Assembly (NCBI GenBank): GCA_035255485.1
Contig: DATEZO010000167.1
Location: 20,145 to 84,144, forward strand
From: DATEZO01 sp035255485
GTDB taxonomy: Bacteria; Pseudomonadota; Gammaproteobacteria; Burkholderiales; Burkholderiaceae_D
Reading direction: 5' to 3'
Length of the DNA stretch: 64,000 nucleotides
The translations under genes and the position numbers were made by a program. Every line of letters starts with the position of its first letter. Positions within the stretch are counted from its first letter, which is position 1. Below are positions 27,391 to 35,841 of the stretch, piece after piece. The notes under the pieces were generated by a model. That model was given only the letters and a program-made list of their open reading frames with translations. It was not told the origin of the DNA and searched no databases.

Positions 27391-29085
27391 GTGACAACCG
27401 CTATCGATTCGAAGACGGATAATTATTCCGCACTTTACAATGCGTTTCGCTGGCATGTGCCGGACAAGTTTAATATTGCCGAAGTCTGCTGCGCCCGCTG
27501 GGCCAGCGACAAATCGCGGGTCGCGCTGCATTACGAAGACGAGTCGGGCCATACTGCCACCATGACTTACGCGACGCTGCAAGCGCAAGCCAATCGGATC
27601 TCGAATGTATTGCGCAATCTTGGCGTCCGGCGCGGCGAGCGAATCGCCATTATTCTGCCGCAGCGGCCTGAAACGGCGGTGGCGCACATGGCATGCTTCC
27701 AGATCGGTGCGGTCTCCATGCCGACGTCGATCCTGTTCGGACCGGATGCGCTCGAATACCGGTTGCAAAATAGCGAGGCCGTAGTCGCCATCGCGGATCA
27801 TGCAGCGCTGGCCAACCTGAATGCGATCCGGGCCAAATGCCCATCGCTACTGCATGTCATTGCCGTCGATTGCGATGGGCCGAATACCCTGGATTGGTAC
27901 GCGGAAAGCGCGCATGCCTCTGGCAGTTTCATTCCCGTCAAAACACAAGCAACCGATCCGGCCATCCTGATTTACACCAGCGGCACGACCGGCGCACCCA
28001 AAGGCGCATTGATTCCGCACTCGGCAGTGATCGGCAACCTGACCGGTTTTGTCGCCTCGCAAAACTGGTTTCCGAAAGAAGACGATGTGTTCTGGTCGCC
28101 TGCCGACTGGGCATGGACCGGTGGATTAATGGATGCGCTGCTACCCACGCTATATTTCGGAAAGCCGATCGTCGGCTATCGCGGCCGATTTTCCGCCGAA
28201 AATGCATTCTATTTATTGGAGAAATACGGCATCACCAATACCTTCCTGTTTCCGACCGCACTCAAGATGATGATGAAGGCATTTCCAGCGCCGCGTCATC
28301 GTTTCAGGCTGAAACTGCGTGCGATCATGAGCGCAGGCGAAGCCGTCGGCGATACCGTATTCAACTGGGGGCGCTCGGCGCTCGGGATCACGATCAACGA
28401 AATGTTCGGCCAGACCGAGATGAATTACATCGTCGGCAACAGCGCGGAGCAATGGCCCGCGAAACCTGGCAGCATGGGCCGCCCCTATCCCGGCCATCGG
28501 GTCGCGGTAATCGATGATGAAGGCAATATCGTGAAACCTGGCGAAACCGGTGAAGTGGCGCTCAACCGCACAGATATTCATGGTTTCCCCGATCCGATTT
28601 TCTTCATCGAATACTGGAAGAATCCGGAAGCGACGCGCGCCAAATATACCGGCGACTGGTGCCGCACCGGCGACCTGGCATCAACCGATGAAGAGGGCTA
28701 TCTCTGGTATCAGGGACGAGCAGACGACATGTTCAAGGCAGCCGGCTATCGCATCGGCCCTTCCGAGATCGAAAACTGTCTGCTCAAGCATCGGGCCGTT
28801 GCCAATGCCGCCGTAGTGCCAAAGCCGGACGCCGAGCGCGGCAATATCGTCAAGGCCTTCGTCGTGCTTACACCCGGTGCCAGACGCAGCCGCGCCGCAG
28901 ATGACAAGCTGATCGCCGAATTGCAGGCGCATGTGCGCGGCCAGCTTGCCCCTTATGAATATCCGAAGGAAATTGAATTCGTCGAGGAATTACCGCTGAC
29001 CACCACCGGCAAGCTCCAGCGGCGCGTGCTGCGGCTGCTGGAGGAAGAGCGGGCGAAGGAGCTGCGGATTCCGCCGGCTGCATGA
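27391..29085 (+). CDS. Acyl-CoA synthetase (AMP-forming), medium-chain/acetyl-CoA-synthetase-like
   Basis: A 564-residue adenylate-forming enzyme activating a carboxylic acid to its CoA thioester. The phosphate-binding loop is LIYTSGTTGAPKG, the A4/A5 part is NEMFGQTEMNYIVGN, A7-A8 are WCRTGDLAS and YQGRADDMFKAAGYRIGPSEIE, and the catalytic lysine is in TTTGKLQRR. It starts with GTG at 27391, preceded by GGAGG with 4-base spacing; the overlapping ATG at 27389 runs straight into TGA. The chain-length preference is unknown. A palindrome over the promoter suggests ligand-controlled expression. Confidence 0.9.
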   Translation: MTTAIDSKTDNYSALYNAFRWHVPDKFNIAEVCCARWASDKSRVALHYEDESGHTATMTYATLQAQANRISNVLRNLGVRRGERIAIILPQRPETAVAHMACFQIGAVSMPTSILFGPDALEYRLQNSEAVVAIADHAALANLNAIRAKCPSLLHVIAVDCDGPNTLDWYAESAHASGSFIPVKTQATDPAILIYTSGTTGAPKGALIPHSAVIGNLTGFVASQNWFPKEDDVFWSPADWAWTGGLMDALLPTLYFGKPIVGYRGRFSAENAFYLLEKYGITNTFLFPTALKMMMKAFPAPRHRFRLKLRAIMSAGEAVGDTVFNWGRSALGITINEMFGQTEMNYIVGNSAEQWPAKPGSMGRPYPGHRVAVIDDEGNIVKPGETGEVALNRTDIHGFPDPIFFIEYWKNPEATRAKYTGDWCRTGDLASTDEEGYLWYQGRADDMFKAAGYRIGPSEIENCLLKHRAVANAAVVPKPDAERGNIVKAFVVLTPGARRSRAADDKLIAELQAHVRGQLAPYEYPKEIEFVEELPLTTTGKLQRRVLRLLEEERAKELRIPPAA

Positions 29086-29271
29086 TCGCCTGGCCTGCTC
29101 AACCTTTTAACCAAATCCGCGTCTATCGCTGTCAGCCAAGGATAGCGATAAAATACCGCTTTGGCACGTTTCGGAAGCGGCATGCAGCATCGTTGCTTTC
29201 CGGCAGTCGATGCAACCGTCAAGAAGCGCAACACGCTCCTCCAATCGTTCAACCTTTCACTCCACCGACTC

Positions 29272-29796
29272 ATGGCCATTTATCAGTTGGGCGAACATGC
29301 GCCCGAAATCGACTCCTCCGCATTCATCGCCGACTCCGCGAACATCATCGGAAACGTCAACGTCCGGGCGAATGCCAGCATCTGGTTCGGAACGACCATT
29401 CGCGGCGACAATGAACCGATCACGATCGGCGAGAACAGCAACGTGCAGGAAAGCTGTGTCCTGCATACCGACCCCGGATTTCCGCTGACCATCGGCAGCA
29501 ATGTGACGGTCGGCCACCAGGCGATGCTGCATGGCTGCACCATCGGCGAAGGCTCGCTGGTGGGCATCCAGGCGGTGATCCTGAATGGCGCGAAAATCGG
29601 TAAAAACTGCCTGGTCGGCGCGGGTGCGCTGGTCACCGAAGGCAAGGAATTTCCGGACAATTCGCTGATCCTCGGCTCGCCGGCCAAGGTGGCGCGCACA
29701 TTGACCGAGGACGATACCGCGCGCCTGCAGGTCAACGCCGCCGCTTACGTGGCGCGCGGCCAGCTCTTCAAGACGGATTTGAAACGAATCAAATGA
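29272..29796 (+). CDS. Gamma-class carbonic-anhydrase-like protein (YrdA/PaaY type)
   Basis: A 174-residue left-handed beta-helix protein built of hexapeptide repeats. Three candidate zinc histidines are present: the one in VLHTDPGFP, and the two in VTVGHQAMLHGC, a pattern shared with gamma-carbonic anhydrases. Family members start MAIYQLGEHAP, so the ATG at 29272 is used; the frame is open 37 codons upstream. It overlaps hslO by 4 bp, so the two are translationally coupled. Activity as carbonic anhydrase or thioesterase is not established for many members. Confidence 0.9.
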   Translation: MAIYQLGEHAPEIDSSAFIADSANIIGNVNVRANASIWFGTTIRGDNEPITIGENSNVQESCVLHTDPGFPLTIGSNVTVGHQAMLHGCTIGEGSLVGIQAVILNGAKIGKNCLVGAGALVTEGKEFPDNSLILGSPAKVARTLTEDDTARLQVNAAAYVARGQLFKTDLKRIK

Positions 29797-30722
29797 TGAC
29801 CGATACGCTGCAAAAATTCATGTTCGAAGACGCGCCGGTGCGCGGCGAACTGGTCGAAATCTCGGAAACCTGGACCCAGGTGCAGGCGCGCCACGATTAC
29901 CCGACGCCGGTCAAGACGCTGCTCGGCGAAATGCTCGCTGCCGCCGCGCTGCTGTCGGCCAACCTGAAATTCCAGGGCGCGATCATCATGCAAATCCACG
30001 GCGACGGACCGGTCAAGCTGCTGGTGGTCGAATGCGATGCGGACTTGAAGATGCGCGCCACCGCCAAGCTGGCGCCCAACGCGGCCATCGACGAGCAGGC
30101 ATCCTTGCCGCAACTCGTCAACCTGCATGGGCAAGGCCGCTTCGTGATCACGCTCGATCCGAAGGAAAAAGTACCCGGCAGCCAACCCTATCAAGGCATC
30201 GTCCCGCTCGATGGCGATTCGGTCGCCGCCGTGATCGAGAACTACATGCTGCGCTCCGAACAACTCGATACCAAGCTGTGGCTTGCGGCAAACGAGAACG
30301 TAGCGCGCGGCCTGCTGCTGCAGAAGCTGCCAAAAGATGGCGGCACCGGCACCCGGGTCGAGGACGACGCTGAGGCATGGAACCATGCCGTCATGCTCGG
30401 CTCCACGCTACGCAACGAGGAATTGCTGACCACCGATATCCAGACGCTGATGCGCCGCCTGTTCTGGGAAGAAACCATCCGCGTGTTCGAAGCGCGGCAC
30501 CCGGAATTCCAGTGCACCTGCAACCGGGAAAAGGTCGGCGGCATGCTGAAAATGCTTGGGCAGAACGAAGTCGACGCCGCACTCGCGGAACTCGGATCGC
30601 TGATCATCCATTGCGATTTCTGCGGACAGCGCTACGACTTCGACAAGGTCGATTGCACGCAGCTATTCGCGTCCGACACGGCCGCCGATGCGATGCAGGC
30701 GCCGGGCAAGTCGATGCATTGA
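29793..30722 (+). CDS. hslO: Redox-regulated chaperone Hsp33
   Basis: A 309-residue holdase chaperone switched on by oxidation and unfolding. The N-terminal substrate-binding part holds VRGELVEISETW and the C-terminal zinc centre has the expected cysteine pattern, CTC in EFQCTCNREK then CDFC in IIHCDFCGQ. Length matches the family. Start is ATGATG at 29793/29796, overlapping the preceding stop. A GC-rich hairpin about 100 bp downstream may end the transcript. Confidence 0.96.
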   Translation: MMTDTLQKFMFEDAPVRGELVEISETWTQVQARHDYPTPVKTLLGEMLAAAALLSANLKFQGAIIMQIHGDGPVKLLVVECDADLKMRATAKLAPNAAIDEQASLPQLVNLHGQGRFVITLDPKEKVPGSQPYQGIVPLDGDSVAAVIENYMLRSEQLDTKLWLAANENVARGLLLQKLPKDGGTGTRVEDDAEAWNHAVMLGSTLRNEELLTTDIQTLMRRLFWEETIRVFEARHPEFQCTCNREKVGGMLKMLGQNEVDAALAELGSLIIHCDFCGQRYDFDKVDCTQLFASDTAADAMQAPGKSMH

Positions 30723-30821
30723 CGGCCCGGCCTTCGGATGGCGTTTGCCTGTGGACGAACGTTTGACTGCTCAACCACGCTATCCCGGCGCACGCCGTTA
30801 CATCGCCCGCTCTGCGAAAGC

Positions 30822-30839
30822 GCCCGCCGAGAGGCGGGC
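30822..30839 (+). terminator. GC-rich hairpin, probable hslO terminator
   Basis: GCCCGCC (30822-30828), loop GAGA, GGCGGGC (30833-30839): a perfect 7-bp stem. Only scattered T residues follow, so strength is uncertain. Confidence 0.55.
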
Positions 30840-30919
30840 TATCACTCATGCCAAAACGGGCCGGCACGCGGTGTCTTGGACTCTAACGGGCATTTCCCCC
30901 TACCGCGTTAATGAATTTA

Positions 30920-30990
30920 GGGAGTATCGCCAAAAATCGTCTGTTTTCCCAAGCAATATGCAGCCATGAAAAAATACTCAGCCTAGTATA
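30920..30990 (+). repeat. Dispersed intergenic repeat, copy 4 (71 bp)
   Basis: GGGAGTAT at 30920-30927, CCAAAAATC, GCAAT shifted by three bases relative to the other copies, AAAAAATACTCAG, and terminal AGTATA at 30985-30990. The ends are better kept than the middle. Confidence 0.7.
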
Positions 30991-31217
30991 CGCTTGAAGC
31001 CGGGCCTGCACCATGGCATCTCCTGGCCTGGGCAAATGTTCCTCCAGTTGAACTGTATTTTTATACCGTATAACCATGAAGCGCCAATCGGGCAGGATGC
31101 AGACTCGTGATTGACAACGTATAACGAGCTTGTTCTGTTTGTCGGGTATATTCATTCAGGATATGGAAATTAAATCAAGTTAGTCGTCGCAACCCAACCC
31201 ATTGCGGGGCACTACCT

Positions 31218-31907
31218 ATGAGGCACAGCGAAAGACACAGAACGCACCGTACAGGCTGGCTACGTGCCGCCGTTCTTGGCGCAAACGATGGAATCGTTTC
31301 CACTGCCAGCCTTGTCTTGGGCATAGCGGCCACAGGTGCCGGTACCAAGACCATTCTTGTCACAGGTGTTGCAAGCCTCGTTGCCGGAGCCATGTCAATG
31401 GCTGCGGGCGAATATGTCTCGGTCAGTTCGCAAGCCGATACCGAAAGCGCAGATCTGACACGCGAGAAGGCAGAGCTGGCTGAGAATCCCAGGCAAGAAC
31501 ACGCCGAGCTCATGGCTATCTACGTCAAGCGTGGCCTCGATGAGGCATTGGCATCGACCGTTGCAGCCAAATTGATGGCACATGACGCGCTCACAGCGCA
31601 CGCGCGAGACGAGCTTGGCATATCAGACACATTGGCCGCCAAACCAGTGCAGGCTGCGCTCGCCTCGGCTGGCACGTTTGCCGCCGGCGCACTTCTGCCC
31701 CTGCTGATGGTTCTCTTGCTCCCGGCCTCTGCGCTCATGTGGGGCCTCGCGGGCAGCTCGCTTTTCTTTCTCGCGCTCCTGGGTCTGATTGCTGCACGCG
31801 CCGGGGGCTCACCGTTGCTCGTGTCTGTCACGCGCGTGACCTTCTGGGGAGCGTTGGCAATGGGACTGACCGCTGGAGTTGGAGCCCTCTTTGGCGTGGC
31901 AGCTTGA
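31218..31907 (+). CDS. VIT1/CCC1-family transporter
   Basis: A 229-residue membrane protein of the vacuolar iron transporter family. Five helices are expected. Helix 1 has LGANDGIVSTASLVLG and helix 2 has GAMSMAAGEYVSVSSQ, both signature segments. A soluble helical part around residues 75-145 (TREKAELAENPRQE...) corresponds to the metal-binding domain, and three C-terminal helices follow. Bacterial members are thought to move Fe or Mn out of the cytosol. The gene stands alone; a GGGG stretch 9 bases before the ATG may serve for ribosome binding. Confidence 0.88.
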   Translation: MRHSERHRTHRTGWLRAAVLGANDGIVSTASLVLGIAATGAGTKTILVTGVASLVAGAMSMAAGEYVSVSSQADTESADLTREKAELAENPRQEHAELMAIYVKRGLDEALASTVAAKLMAHDALTAHARDELGISDTLAAKPVQAALASAGTFAAGALLPLLMVLLLPASALMWGLAGSSLFFLALLGLIAARAGGSPLLVSVTRVTFWGALAMGLTAGVGALFGVAA

Positions 31908-32147
31908 CATCGCCCTTCCCCTGGGCCGGCGCCAACCATGGGTATGCATCAAGGCGAGAAAATCGAGCGCAATGGCATTGGCGAGGCTCGATTGGACCTC
32001 TTAATGTTGATTGGATGATGCAGGGCGATTTTGCATTTGAAACGAGATCAAAAAAATGAAATTTGAAATGTGCTCCAATAAAAATCATGCCGAAACTGAA
32101 CTGGGTATTCAGAATCGGGTTTTTCTACAGCGTCGTTAGGCTCCTCC

Positions 32148-32777
32148 ATGCAATCAACAGTTATTCCCGGAACAGAAGGCTACATCGAAGATGCGGAGTT
32201 ACTGATTCCTCGCTATGAAAGCGTCTCTTTCTTGGATAAGTACAAAGCTGTCGCTCATCTTTTCCCTAAAAAGCAAAGCAAAATATTGGATATAGGCGCG
32301 GGAACCGGCGTTGATGCTGCATGGCTGGCAGCTAAGGGGCATTGCGTGCTTGCGGTAGAGCCAACGAGCCCATTCCGCCACGCCGCCGCGAGTCTTCATC
32401 CATCCAATCGAATCGAGTGGCTTGATGACAGTCTTCCTCACCTGCATAAAACGAGGACTCGCAGGGAGTCTTTCGACCTTGTGCTTGTCACTGCTGTATG
32501 GATGCACTTATCTGCGCAAGAGCGACAGCAGGCCATGTCCAACATTGCAAATTTGCTGAAGCCTAGCGCGTTTCTAGTAATCTCATTGCGCCATGGTTTA
32601 GCCCCGTCCAACAGGCGCGTATTTGATGTTTCAGCTGAGGAGACCATCGAACTTGCTCAAAAAAATGGCCTGCTGAAAAAACTGTATCAACGCACCGAAT
32701 CTGTTCAGTCAATTAATCGTCAGGCAGAAGTTACTTGGTCATGGATTGCCTTTCAAAATCAACTCCAGGCCTGGTAA
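32148..32777 (+). CDS. SAM-dependent methyltransferase, probably acquired
   Basis: A 209-residue class I methyltransferase. Motif I is ILDIGAGTGVDAAWLAAKG, motif II is VLAVEPTSPF, and motif IV/V is SFDLVLVTAVWMHL with LLKPSAFLVISLRHG. Substrate is not identifiable. Base composition is clearly richer in A/T than that of the neighbours, codons are less GC-biased, no ribosome-binding site is evident, and both flanks are AT-rich without other genes. These signs suggest horizontal acquisition as a single gene. Confidence 0.8.
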   Translation: MQSTVIPGTEGYIEDAELLIPRYESVSFLDKYKAVAHLFPKKQSKILDIGAGTGVDAAWLAAKGHCVLAVEPTSPFRHAAASLHPSNRIEWLDDSLPHLHKTRTRRESFDLVLVTAVWMHLSAQERQQAMSNIANLLKPSAFLVISLRHGLAPSNRRVFDVSAEETIELAQKNGLLKKLYQRTESVQSINRQAEVTWSWIAFQNQLQAW

Positions 32778-32800
32778 AAGGGGCCAGGCTCGAATTGAAT
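32769..32800 (+). other. Hairpin spanning the stop of the acquired methyltransferase gene
   Basis: GCCTGG (32769-32774) pairs with CCAGGC (32784-32789) around a loop holding the TAA stop, followed by TCGAATTGAATGATT. The GGGGCCAGGCTCGAATTGA-like string resembles short palindromic elements linked to RAYT transposases in some proteobacteria, but I cannot confirm this. Confidence 0.3.
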
Positions 32801-33039
32801 GATTTGAGCCGAGTACGTGATGCGGCGCGCGCAATGCATGGCGCAACTTGCCAAATACAGGTGCGCCCGTAAATTCTCGCCGTGGTTGCCCCCCGGAATT
32901 TCTTTCCGTGCTTCCTCCTTAGGCGTTGCGGCCACGCAATGCCTCCATGGAACGCTTTCCGCTCGCATAAACCGCCGCAACTTTTTCCGCTTTCGCACCT
33001 CCAACATTTTCAATTACGTCCTTTCGGGTGGCGGCAGTG

Positions 33040-33969
33040 ATGGCTAAAGCAAGCAATACCGGGGATCTCGGTGCAATCATCGAACGCTTCCAGGAGGAGA
33101 TTCTGGCGGAATGGACGCAGCAGCTGAAAGCGCAAATGCTGCGGTTTGGCGATACCACCGTGGAAGGCGCGTTGCGCCAGCAATGCAGTCAGTTCCTGCA
33201 CCTGCTGTCGCAAACCATGAAAAACGATGTATCTGACGACATCGACAAGCGCGAATGGGAGGAAATGCGCGAGTATCTGAGCGACCTGTCGCGCTCGCGT
33301 GCCCAGCGAGGATCGACGCCGAGCGAAACCGCGACGTTCCTCTTTTCCATCAAGCAACCGCTGTTCATGCGCTTGCGCGCCGAGCTTGCCAAGCAGCCGG
33401 AGGCCTTGGCCGACCACACCTGGGCCATCAGTACGCTGATCGACAAGCTCGGCTTGTTCACCATCGAAGTGTTCCAGAAAAACCGCGAACAGATTATTGC
33501 CCGTCAGCAGCAGGAGTTGCTGGAACTCTCCACGCCGGTGGTCAAGCTGTGGCAAAACGTACTGGCGCTGCCCTTGATCGGCACGCTCGACAGCGCTCGC
33601 ACGCAGGTGGTGATGGAAACCCTGTTGCAGAAAATCGTCGATACCGGCGCCGCAATCGCGATCATCGACATCACCGGCGTGCCGACAGTCGATACGCTGG
33701 TCGCGCAGCATTTGCTGAAGACGGTCGGCGCCGCGCGCCTGATGGGAGCGGACTGCATCATCAGCGGCATCCGTCCCCAGATCGCGCAAACCATCGTTCA
33801 TCTCGGCGTCAGCCTGGAAGACGTCATCACCAAGGCGACACTGGCCGACGCATTCCTGCTGGCACTGGAGCGCACCGGAACCACTCTGAACGGAGCGGGC
33901 GGCGTCGCGATGCGCACGAACGGCACGGCATCGCCTGCCGCAAGCGCTCCATTCGTCATGCGTTTCTAG
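33040..33969 (+). CDS. rsbR: RsbR-type stressosome sensor (RsbRD-like N-domain + STAS)
   Basis: A 309-residue stressosome scaffold/sensor. Residues 1 to about 150 form a helical, non-globin N-terminal domain of the RsbRD type. Residues 160-285 form the STAS domain with LPLIGTLDSAR, IDITGVPTVDTLVA and ADCIISGIRPQIAQTIVHLG. Thr219 in TVDT, and Thr182/Ser185 in GTLDS, match the two positions phosphorylated by RsbT in Bacillus. The frame opens at GTG 33028; I use ATG 33040, with GGTGG 9 bases upstream. First gene of a six-gene stressosome operon. The stimulus is unknown. Confidence 0.9.
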   Translation: MAKASNTGDLGAIIERFQEEILAEWTQQLKAQMLRFGDTTVEGALRQQCSQFLHLLSQTMKNDVSDDIDKREWEEMREYLSDLSRSRAQRGSTPSETATFLFSIKQPLFMRLRAELAKQPEALADHTWAISTLIDKLGLFTIEVFQKNREQIIARQQQELLELSTPVVKLWQNVLALPLIGTLDSARTQVVMETLLQKIVDTGAAIAIIDITGVPTVDTLVAQHLLKTVGAARLMGADCIISGIRPQIAQTIVHLGVSLEDVITKATLADAFLLALERTGTTLNGAGGVAMRTNGTASPAASAPFVMRF

Positions 33970-33983
33970 GGTCAGCGGGCGGC

Positions 33984-34334
33984 ATGGAACGCATTCCAAT
34001 CCTGAGGATAGGCAAGCTGTTGCTCGTCACCATACAGGTCGACATGCACGATCGCCTTGCGGTGACCTTGCAGGACGACTTGATGTCATCCATCGTCGAG
34101 CACCAGGCGAAAGGCGTGCTGATCGACATCTCCGCGCTCGATTTCGTCGATTCCTTCATCGCGAAAATGATCAGCAATACCGCATCCATGGCGCGCATCC
34201 TGGACGCGACCACCGTCGTGGTCGGCATGCGGCCGACGGTCGCAATCACGCTGGTGGAACTGGGCTTGCCGTTGAACGGCGTGCGTACTGCATTGAACCT
34301 GGAAAGAGGCATGGCGTTATTGGGTAAAAACTAG
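33984..34334 (+). CDS. rsbS: RsbS-type stressosome STAS protein
   Basis: A 116-residue single STAS domain, the usual length for RsbS. The segment DFVDSFIAKM places Ser57 where Bacillus RsbS is phosphorylated by RsbT, and VVVGMRPTVAITLVELGLPL is a near-signature stretch. With RsbR it would form the stressosome core that sequesters RsbT until stress. It starts 14 bp after rsbR and overlaps nothing; rsbT begins about 60 bp later. Confidence 0.93.
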   Translation: MERIPILRIGKLLLVTIQVDMHDRLAVTLQDDLMSSIVEHQAKGVLIDISALDFVDSFIAKMISNTASMARILDATTVVVGMRPTVAITLVELGLPLNGVRTALNLERGMALLGKN

Positions 34335-34395
34335 AAGTGTGCTGGAAGTGCGCGCCGCGCATTGTCTCCATTTCTTCTCTCATAGCGGCAAAGCA

Positions 34396-34818
34396 ATGGC
34401 GAACAACTTCCCATCCTTCAATCCCATCATGGCGCATCCGGTGCGCTCGGACGAGGATCTGGTCCGGTTGCGCGCACTGGTGCGGGAACGGGCGGTGGAA
34501 ATCGGTTTAACCCTGGTGGACCAGACCAAAATGGTGACGGCGGCCAGCGAACTGGCGCGCAACACGCTGCGCTACGGCGGCGGCGGCGAAGCGCAGATCG
34601 AAGTGGTTGCGTCAGGGTCGCTGCGTGGCCTGCGCATTACTTTCCGTGACAACGGCCCGGGTATCGCCAATGTGAAACTGGCGTTAACCGACGGTTTTTC
34701 CAGCGGCACCGGGCTCGGCTTCGGCCTGGGCGGCGCCAGGCGCCTGACGGATGAATTCGAACTTGCGACGGAACCGGGAAAAGGAACTGCTGTGACGATT
34801 ACCAAGTGGAAGCGATGA
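34396..34818 (+). CDS. rsbT: RsbT-type serine/threonine kinase (switch protein)
   Basis: A 140-residue GHKL-fold kinase. The N box is ASELARNTLRYG, followed by FRDNGPGIAN (G1) and SGTGLGFGLGGARRL (G2), with the conserved ending FELATEPGKGTAVTITKW. It would phosphorylate RsbS and RsbR and then leave to act on a downstream partner. In Bacillus the partner is RsbU, which is absent here. The start is uncertain: ATG 34396 gives a family-like length, GTG 34339 is longer, ATG 34429 shorter. The stop overlaps the next gene (ATGA). Confidence 0.92.
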   Translation: MANNFPSFNPIMAHPVRSDEDLVRLRALVRERAVEIGLTLVDQTKMVTAASELARNTLRYGGGGEAQIEVVASGSLRGLRITFRDNGPGIANVKLALTDGFSSGTGLGFGLGGARRLTDEFELATEPGKGTAVTITKWKR

Positions 34819-35837
34819 TAGTTTCCGGAGAAAAACAGAAAGTGCTTGCGGTTACGCATAGAAGCGATGTCGCGGTAGCGCGCCGCTGCGCGGCCCACAG
34901 TGCCGGACAGCTCGGGTTCGACGAAACGGCGCTCGGCAGGCTTGCGATCGTGGTCACTGAATGCGCCACCAATATCCTGAAGCACGCCGGCCAGGGCAAG
35001 CTGGTCCTGACGCCGACCCGGCACGGCGCGGCGCCCGCGTTCGAGGTGCTGGCGCTGGACAGCGGCCCCGGCATCGCCAGCCTCGCGCATTGCCTGCGCG
35101 ACGGCATGTCGACCGCCGGCACGACGGGCACCGGGCTGGGCGCGATGCGCCGCATGTCGGACTACTTCGATGCTTATTCCATTGCCGGAAAGGGAGCGGT
35201 ATTCCTGATGCGCCTGTGGCCGCACGCTTCCGCAGCGGAACCGGCGCCGGCGGTAGAGTACGGTGCGGTCTGCGCGCCGATACGCGGCGAGGAGGTGAGC
35301 GGCGATGCCTGGGCTATCGCCCTGGACAACAGTGGGGCAACGGTGCTGGTTGCCGACGGTCTGGGGCATGGGGCGGCTGCGGCAATGGCGTCGCAGGCGG
35401 CGGTGAATGTCTTCGGCAGCAGGCCGAACCTGTCTCCCTCCGAATACATGGATGCGATCCACGGCGCGCTGCGCACCACGCGCGGCGCGGCGGTCGCGGT
35501 GGCGCAGGCGCTCGTCGATGCCGGCGAGCTCCATTTCGCCGGCATCGGCAACATCAGCGCCTCGATCGTGACGCACCTTTCCTCCAAGAATCTGATTTCG
35601 CACAGCGGCATCGCCGGCCACAACATGCGCAGAATCCAGCAATTCACGCTGCCCTGGCCGCAGGATGCGGTGTGCGTGCTGCACTCCGACGGCTTGAGCA
35701 CCCGTTGGGATCTCGACGCCTATCCCGGCTTGCTCATGCATCATCCGGCCCTGATTGCCGGCGTTCTTTTTCGCGATTTCTCGCGTGACCGCGACGATGC
35801 AACCGTCGTCGCCTTCAAACAGGTCAGGTACAGTTAA
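34815..35837 (+). CDS. ATPase-SpoIIE phosphatase fusion (RsbX-like)
   Basis: A 340-residue two-domain protein. Residues about 10-130 are an RsbW/RsbT-like ATPase with VVTECATNILKHA and GTTGTGLGAMRRM. Residues about 145-340 are a PP2C/SpoIIE phosphatase with GDAWAIA, VADGLGHG and a late HSDGLSTRWDL. In this position it should act as RsbX, removing phosphate from RsbS/RsbR to reset the stressosome. The kinase-fold half is extra compared with Bacillus RsbX and may bind RsbS or compete with RsbT. It is translationally coupled to rsbT and 4 bp from the kinase gene. Confidence 0.88.
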   Translation: MIVSGEKQKVLAVTHRSDVAVARRCAAHSAGQLGFDETALGRLAIVVTECATNILKHAGQGKLVLTPTRHGAAPAFEVLALDSGPGIASLAHCLRDGMSTAGTTGTGLGAMRRMSDYFDAYSIAGKGAVFLMRLWPHASAAEPAPAVEYGAVCAPIRGEEVSGDAWAIALDNSGATVLVADGLGHGAAAAMASQAAVNVFGSRPNLSPSEYMDAIHGALRTTRGAAVAVAQALVDAGELHFAGIGNISASIVTHLSSKNLISHSGIAGHNMRRIQQFTLPWPQDAVCVLHSDGLSTRWDLDAYPGLLMHHPALIAGVLFRDFSRDRDDATVVAFKQVRYS

Positions 35838-35841
35838 AAGC

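Larger units (their letters stand above)
30723..31217. other. 495-bp intergenic region after hslO
   Basis: Contains a hairpin (30822-30839), repeat copy 4 (30920-30990) and AT-rich DNA before the VIT gene. No coding frame with a ribosome-binding site or recognisable product was found. Confidence 0.6.

Noticed and set aside
32133..32150. GTTAGGC before the acquired methyltransferase, like an integron attC core
   Set aside because: No matching inverted core (RYYYAAC) or second site was found around the gene, and no integrase is present. One 7-base match is expected by chance.
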